Shown piece by piece: positions 59,503 through 64,000 of a DNA stretch of 64,000 bases. The stretch is from contig SAQG01000001.1 of the NCBI GenBank assembly GCA_004020315.1, positions 310,001 to 374,000 on the forward strand. The letters run 5' to 3'. The translations under genes and the position numbers were made by a program. Every line of letters starts with the position of its first letter. The stretch's first letter is position 1. The stretch is from Mesorhizobium sp. (GTDB taxonomy: Bacteria > Pseudomonadota > Alphaproteobacteria > Rhizobiales > Rhizobiaceae). The notes under the pieces were generated by a model. The model worked only from the letters and a program-made list of their open reading frames with translations. It searched no databases and was not told the origin of the DNA.

Positions 59503-61020
59503 ATGAGCGGCGCCACCGAAATCGTCGATCTCTTCGTCATCGGCGGTGGCGTCAACGGCGCCGGCATCGCACGCGACGCAGTCGGCCGCGGCCTTTCCGT
59601 CATTCTGTGCGAAAAAGACGATCTTGCTGAAGGCACCAGTTCGCGATCGGGAAAGCTCGTCCATGGCGGCCTGCGTTATCTCGAATATTACGAATTCCGG
59701 CTGGTGCGCGAGGCGCTGATCGAGCGCGAAGTGCTGCTTGAATCCGCGCCGCACATCATCTGGCCGATGCGCTTCGTGCTGCCGCACAGCCCTGACGACC
59801 GGCCGGCTTGGCTGGTCCGGCTCGGCCTGTTTCTCTACGATCATCTTGGTGGCCGCAAGCGGCTGCCGGCCACCCGCACGCTCAACCTGCGCACCGCGCC
59901 CGAAGGCGCACCGATCAAGGATGCGTTCAAGCGCGGTTTCGAATATTCCGATTGCTGGGTCGACGATGCCCGTCTCGTCATCATCAATGCGCTCGACGCC
60001 GCGGAACGGGGAGCCAAGATATTCACCCGGACCGCCTGCACCGCCGCCCGCCGTGAAAACGACCTGTGGTCGGTCGAGATGCGCGACGGCCGAACCGGCG
60101 TCAGGACGACGGTTCGAGCACGGGCACTGATCAACGCCGCCGGTCCCTGGGTCAACGACATCATCAACCGCGTGGCCGGCCAGAACTCAAAACGGAATGT
60201 GCGCCTGGTCAAGGGCAGTCACATCGTCGTGCCGAAATTCTGGGAAGGGCGGCAGGCCTATCTTGTCCAGAACAGCGACAAGCGCGTGATCTTCATCAAT
60301 CCCTACCAGAACGATCTGGCCCTGATCGGCACCACCGACATCCCCTATGAGGGGCGGCCGGAAGACGTAGCGGCTGATACCAGCGAAGTCGACTACCTGA
60401 TCAAAATCGTCAATCGCTACTTCAAGCGCGAACTTGCCCGCAGCGATGTCATCTACTCGTTTTCCGGCGTCCGGCCGCTCTATGACGACAACGCCGACAA
60501 TCCAAGCGCGGTAACCCGTGACTATATTTTCGAACTTGACGCCTCGGCGGGGCAGGCGCCGCTGCTCTCCGTCTTCGGCGGTAAGATCACCACCTTCCGC
60601 AAACTGGCCGAGCACGCGCTGGACCGGATCGCCCCATTCTTTCCGAAAATGGGCAAGCCGTGGACGTCGAAAGGCTACCTGCCGGGTGGCGATATCGCCA
60701 ATGCCGACTTTGAGCAGTTTCTCGGCGATCTCGGCCGCGAATTTCCCTGGATGCCGGCATCGCTGGTCAAACACTATGGCCGGCTTTACGGCACCAGGAC
60801 ACGCGTTCTGGTCGGAGCGGCCAAGTCGCTCGCCGATCTGGGGCGGCGCTTCGGCAAGGACTTTTTCGAACGCGAAGCCAATTATTTGTTCGAGCACGAA
60901 TGGGCGCTGACCGCTGCCGATATTCTCGAACGGCGCACCAAGCATGGGCTGCATCTGTCCGCCGCAGAAAGAACCGCCTTCGAGAACTGGTGCGCGAGCC
61001 GACTGGTGAAAGCAAGCTGA
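59503..61020 (+). CDS. FAD-dependent glycerol-3-phosphate dehydrogenase family protein, EryB-like
   Basis: A 505-residue flavoprotein with FAD motif 'VIGGGVNGAGIARDAVGRGLSVILCEKDDLAEGTSSRSGKLVHGGLRYLE' at the N terminus. It also has the GlpD core ('INAAGPWVNDI', 'KGSHIVVPKFWEGRQAYLVQNSDKRVIFINPY', 'LIGTTDIPYEG', 'SFSGVRPLYDD') and a C-terminal helical domain. GlpD and EryB share this architecture; the adjacent EryA- and EryC-like genes favour a polyol-phosphate dehydrogenase feeding electrons to quinone at the membrane. A true glycerol-3-phosphate dehydrogenase is the alternative. Its stop overlaps the next start (TGATG). Confidence 0.87.
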   Translation: MSGATEIVDLFVIGGGVNGAGIARDAVGRGLSVILCEKDDLAEGTSSRSGKLVHGGLRYLEYYEFRLVREALIEREVLLESAPHIIWPMRFVLPHSPDDRPAWLVRLGLFLYDHLGGRKRLPATRTLNLRTAPEGAPIKDAFKRGFEYSDCWVDDARLVIINALDAAERGAKIFTRTACTAARRENDLWSVEMRDGRTGVRTTVRARALINAAGPWVNDIINRVAGQNSKRNVRLVKGSHIVVPKFWEGRQAYLVQNSDKRVIFINPYQNDLALIGTTDIPYEGRPEDVAADTSEVDYLIKIVNRYFKRELARSDVIYSFSGVRPLYDDNADNPSAVTRDYIFELDASAGQAPLLSVFGGKITTFRKLAEHALDRIAPFFPKMGKPWTSKGYLPGGDIANADFEQFLGDLGREFPWMPASLVKHYGRLYGTRTRVLVGAAKSLADLGRRFGKDFFEREANYLFEHEWALTAADILERRTKHGLHLSAAERTAFENWCASRLVKAS

Positions 61021-61961
61021 TGGCCTTTACACTTTCCCTCAACACCAATCCGCTGGTCAACCGTTTCGCCGAACCGGACGATCTGATCGATGCGATCGCT
61101 TATGACATCGGCATCCGGGACGTGCAGCTTACGCATGAATTCGTCAATCCCGGCTGGCCCGCGGCGACGATCTCGAAATTTGTCCGCCTGTTCCGCACCG
61201 CGCTCGATCGCACGGGCGTGCGCGTAACATCGGGGATGACCGGTCCCTACGGCAGGCTCAATCATTTCGGCCATCCCGACGCCGACGTGCGCCGCTACTA
61301 CGTCGATTGGTTCAAGACCTTTGCCGACATTTCGTCCGAGCTCGGCGCCAGCGGCATGGGCACGCAGTTCGCCATCTTCACACATAGGGATTTTGACGAT
61401 CCCGAGCGTCGCGCGCAGCTTTTCGCCATCGCACTGGAATGCTGGCGCGAGGTCGCCGAGCACGCCAAGGCGGCCGGATTAACCTATCTGTTCTGGGAGC
61501 CTATGTCGGTCGGCCGCGAATTCGGCCACACCATCGAGAGCTGCCGGGCCCTGCAGAACCAGATCGAAGCAGCCGGCATGGCCATCCCGATGAAGATGAT
61601 GGTAGATATCGACCATGGCGACGTGACCTCGAGCAATCCGGCCGACATCGATCCCTATGTCTGGGCCGAAGCGTTTCCCAAGGTGTCGCCGATCATCCAC
61701 ATCAAGCAGTCGTCGATGAACAAGGGCGGCCATTGGCCGTTCATCGCCGCCTACAACAAGGACGGTCGTATCACGCCGGAAAAATTCCTGGAGACGGTTC
61801 GCCGCGGCGGCGGCGTCGACAACGAGATCTGCCTCGAACTGTCGTTTCGCGAACGCGAGCCGGTCGACCACCAGGTCGTCGCCATGATCCGCGAGTCGGT
61901 CGACTACTGGGCGCCGTTCATCGAGACCGGCAGGGCGGCGATTGTGCCGCGAGCAGGATAG
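61020..61961 (+). CDS. TIM-barrel sugar-phosphate isomerase/epimerase family protein, EryC-like
   Basis: A 313-residue AP-endonuclease-2/xylose-isomerase-like barrel. It opens with 'LSLNTNPLVNRFAEPDDLIDAIA', which I recognise as close to Brucella/rhizobial EryC, and continues with 'TSGMTGPYGRLNHFGHPDADVRRYYVDWFKTFADI'. Metal-ligand candidates include Glu in 'LFWEPMSVGREF', Asp/His in 'MVDIDHGD' and His in 'IIHIKQSS'. EryC isomerises the tetrulose phosphate made by EryB. It is the last plus-strand gene of the operon. Confidence 0.87.
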   Translation: MAFTLSLNTNPLVNRFAEPDDLIDAIAYDIGIRDVQLTHEFVNPGWPAATISKFVRLFRTALDRTGVRVTSGMTGPYGRLNHFGHPDADVRRYYVDWFKTFADISSELGASGMGTQFAIFTHRDFDDPERRAQLFAIALECWREVAEHAKAAGLTYLFWEPMSVGREFGHTIESCRALQNQIEAAGMAIPMKMMVDIDHGDVTSSNPADIDPYVWAEAFPKVSPIIHIKQSSMNKGGHWPFIAAYNKDGRITPEKFLETVRRGGGVDNEICLELSFREREPVDHQVVAMIRESVDYWAPFIETGRAAIVPRAG

Positions 61962-61963
61962 AT

Positions 61964-61990
61964 AAGCAGGAGCCGATGCGGCTCCTGCTT
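61964..61990. terminator. Bidirectional hairpin terminator between eryC-like and aldolase genes
   Basis: A perfect 12-bp inverted repeat (AAGCAGGAGCCG / CGGCTCCTGCTT) with a 3-nt loop begins 3 nt after the EryC-like stop and ends 14 nt from the convergent aldolase stop. The stem is very stable. It ends CTT with no longer T-run. Confidence 0.75.
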
Positions 61991-62004
61991 AGAACCGGAA
62001 TGTG

Positions 62005-63069
62005 TCAGCCGAATTTCGGGTCGAGACTGCCCGATTTGTAGCGTTTGGCCATTTCCGAGACCGGCAGCGGCTTGATCTTGGGAGCGTTGCCGGCGGTGCC
62101 GAACTGCTCGAAGCGCTCCTTGCACAGCTTCCTCATCGCGGCCATTGCCGGCGTCAGATACTTGCGCGGGTCGAATTCGCTCGGGTTCTCGGTCAGCACC
62201 TTGCGGATCGCGCCGGTCAGCGCCATGCGGTTGTCTGTGTCGATGTTGATCTTGCGCACGCCGTGCTTGATGCCGCGCTGGATCTCCTCGACCGGCACGC
62301 CCCATGTCGGCTTCATCTGGCCGCCATATTTGTTGATGATCTCCTGCAGCTCTTCCGGCACCGAGGACGAGCCGTGCATGACGAGATGCATGTTCGGCAG
62401 GCGGCGATGGATTTCCTCGATCACGTTCATGGCCAGCACCGCGCCGTCCGGCTTGCGCGAGAACTTGTAGGCGCCGTGGCTGGTGCCCATGGCGACGGCC
62501 AGGGCATCGACATGCGTGTCTTTGACGAACTGCACCGCCTGCTCCGGATCGGTCAGCAACTGGTCGTGGCTGACGGCGCCCTCGACGCCATGGCCGTCTT
62601 CCTGTTCGCCGCCGCCCATCTCCAGGGACCCGAGAACGCCGATCTCGCCTTCCACCGACACGCCGCCCCAATGCGCCATGTCGACGACGCGTCGCGTGAT
62701 CCCGGAATTATAATCGTAATCGGCCGGCGTCTTGCCGTCTTCCTTCAGCGACCCGTCCATCATCACCGAGGTGAAGCCGTACTGGATCGCTGTCACGCAG
62801 GTGGCTTCGTTGTTGCCGTGGTCGAGATGCATGCAGACCGGGATATCGGGATGAATTTCGACCAGCGCGTCGATCAGCTTGGCAAGCACAACATCGTTGG
62901 CATAGGCGCGGGCGCCGCGGCTCGCCTGGAGGATGACCGGTGATTTGGTCTCCTCGGCCGCCTCCATGATGGCGAGGCCCTGTTCCATATTGTTCATGTT
63001 GAAGGCAGGCACGCCATAGCCGTGTTCAGCGGCATGGTCGAGCAATTGTCTCAATGTGATGCGAGCCAC
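62005..63069 (-). CDS. fba: Class II fructose-bisphosphate aldolase
   Basis: A 354-residue zinc-dependent aldolase that interconverts fructose 1,6-bisphosphate with dihydroxyacetone phosphate and glyceraldehyde 3-phosphate. Landmarks: '[12 protein letters not shown]', zinc/active region '[31 protein letters not shown]', '[11 protein letters not shown]', 'GTSHGAYKF', '[11 protein letters not shown]', '[14 protein letters not shown]'. The best start is GTG at 63069 with a GGGAG site; this gives the standard family length, whereas the upstream open frame reads through non-coding sequence. Next to the polyol genes it may process their triose or tetrulose phosphate products. Confidence 0.93.
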   Translation of the reverse strand: MARITLRQLLDHAAEHGYGVPAFNMNNMEQGLAIMEAAEETKSPVILQASRGARAYANDVVLAKLIDALVEIHPDIPVCMHLDHGNNEATCVTAIQYGFTSVMMDGSLKEDGKTPADYDYNSGITRRVVDMAHWGGVSVEGEIGVLGSLEMGGGEQEDGHGVEGAVSHDQLLTDPEQAVQFVKDTHVDALAVAMGTSHGAYKFSRKPDGAVLAMNVIEEIHRRLPNMHLVMHGSSSVPEELQEIINKYGGQMKPTWGVPVEEIQRGIKHGVRKINIDTDNRMALTGAIRKVLTENPSEFDPRKYLTPAMAAMRKLCKERFEQFGTAGNAPKIKPLPVSEMAKRYKSGSLDPKFG

Positions 63070-63356
63070 CCAATAGTCTCCCGTATCTGGTTTCAAGCCT
63101 GGTGTGAGCCGTCCGGTCGTCGTTCGGCCTGCTGATGCTTCTGGCCGGATTTCCGGAGAACCGCAACCTTTGGTCATGCCGCCGGGAGCAATTCTTGTTA
63201 CAAGGCAGCGATCAGAAGCGAGTAATATCCCAAAGAAACATAACATCATCACAAAAGATATGACATCTATGCAATTTGCTCTGTTATAATGGCTTGGCTC
63301 GCCGCTTCCGCCATAGCGGTTCGCAGCGAGCCGGATTTAGGAAACAGGCTGGACAA
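63070..63356. promoter_or_regulatory. Divergent promoter region between aldolase and DeoR-type regulator
   Basis: The 287-bp gap holds no gene. A TATAAT at 63285-63290 lies about 67 nt before the regulator ATG and is a good -10 element. An ATGACA at 63260-63265 is a weak, slightly distant -35. A small dyad AGAT-ATGAC-ATCT overlaps it and could be an operator. Confidence 0.5.
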
Positions 63357-64000
63357 TGAAGAGCGACGGCCGGCGGCAAGGCATCATGGATTTTCTGATG
63401 GACACTGGCACGGCCAGTGTCGATGACCTTGCGTCGCGATTCGGCGTGTCGAAGATGACCGTCCATCGCGACCTCGACGAGCTCGAGGAAAGCGGCTTCC
63501 TGCGCAAGGTGCGTGGCGGTGCCTCGATCCAGCCGAGCGGCCTTTTCGAAAGCGATTTCCGCTACCGTCAGAAGCAGGCCGGCGAGGAGAAGCAGCGCCT
63601 GGCGGCTGCCGCAGTGGCGATGATCGAACCGGGCCAGACGGTGATCATCGACGACGGCTCGACGGCCGGCGGCATTGCGCGCCACCTTGCGGATCTCCGC
63701 CCTCTGACGGTGATCTCCAACAATCTGGCTGTCATACAGGATCTGGCAGGCGTTGGCGGCATCACCCTGATTGCACTCGGTGGCCAGTACAGCAAGAAGT
63801 TTCACGGTTTCTTCGGCCTGCTTGCCGAGGACACGTTGCGATCGTTACGCGCCGATGTGGCCTTCCTGTCGTCGTCGGCCATCCACGGCGCTTCCGCCTT
63901 CCACCAGGACCAGGAAGTGGTCCATACCAAGCGGCTGATGATGGCCGCCGCCGCCCGCAAATATCTGCTGGTCGATCACGGCAAGTTCGGCCGCACGGCC
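63357..64000 (+). CDS. DeoR-family transcriptional regulator (EryR-like), 3' end outside window
   Basis: About 214 residues are visible before the right edge, so the gene is partial. N-terminal winged HTH 'IMDFLMDTGTASVDDLASRFGVSKMTVHRDLDELEESGFLRKVRGGAS' is followed by a DeoRC sugar-phosphate sensor ('VIIDDGSTAGGIARHL', 'VISNNLAVIQDL', 'LLVDHGKFGRTA'). In Brucella and rhizobia an EryR regulator of this family sits beside triose- and ribose-phosphate isomerase genes of the erythritol pathway; those would be expected just beyond the window. Confidence 0.88.

Noticed and set aside
62005-63252. A 415-residue form of the aldolase
   Set aside because: The extra 61 residues have no similarity to the family and read through the promoter region; GTG 63069 with GGGAG gives the standard length.
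1-64000. CRISPR arrays, prophage or intact transposons
   Set aside because: No regularly spaced repeats, no integrase or transposase genes and no terminal inverted repeats with target duplications were seen.

Overview
The window is GC-rich, densely packed chromosomal DNA that looks like a member of the Rhizobiales, most likely Mesorhizobium or a close relative. The evidence is the codon use, the many Tat-exported ABC solute-binding proteins, an erythritol-type polyol locus of the kind known from rhizobia and Brucella, and short rhizobial palindromic repeats. There are no rRNA or tRNA genes, no CRISPR array, no intact insertion sequence and no prophage. Most of it is an accessory catabolic region made of complete transport-plus-enzyme operons, each with its own regulator. 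The organism call is an inference, not a database match.

Layout. 1-5.7 kb: the end of an aspartoacylase-family gene, an uncharacterised protein, and a large MalT/BTAD-type regulator followed by debris that includes a duplicated piece of that regulator. 5.7-10.1 kb (minus strand): an unusual trio of a secreted protein ending in the first haem half of a di-haem oxidoreductase, a YeiH-type membrane exporter fused to the second haem half, and APS reductase cysH. 10.2-18.6 kb (minus strand): an eight-gene biuret/triuret-type operon with a nucleoside-type ABC importer (one permease frameshifted), two cysteine hydrolases, a cupin and allophanate hydrolase. 18.9-25.1 kb (plus strand): a GntR regulator, then a guanidine-I riboswitch controlling an ABC importer, a guanidine hydrolase, a histidine-rich protein and a HupE-type nickel permease. 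Both nitrogen operons have a -24/-12 (sigma-54) promoter with exact spacing, which suggests control by nitrogen limitation.

25.3-32.2 kb: a second GntR regulator divergent from a polyamine-type ABC importer, a hydantoin/Asp-Glu racemase and an acetyltransferase. A 52-bp-arm inverted repeat sits inside this operon. 32.3-36.2 kb: a small mixed set (Lrp regulator, MFS pump, ECF sigma factor with a dihydrofolate-reductase-like partner, GNAT). 36.2-40.7 kb: cell-wall recycling (murQ, anmK) back to back with pseudouridine salvage (psuK, psuG). 40.7-49.7 kb (minus strand): a GlcD-like flavoprotein, and separately a five-gene SWIM/DUF5691/MoxR/DUF5682/VWA system resembling the poorly understood E. 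coli yehQ-L-M-P set.

50.1-64 kb: a polyol locus. It has an EryD-like regulator, a five-gene ABC importer with two non-identical ATPases, an EryA-like kinase, a 2-hydroxyacid dehydrogenase, an EryB-like FAD dehydrogenase, an EryC-like isomerase, a class II fructose-bisphosphate aldolase on the opposite strand, and an EryR-like DeoR regulator cut by the window end. The expected flow is polyol import, phosphorylation, oxidation and isomerisation, with products passed to central metabolism.
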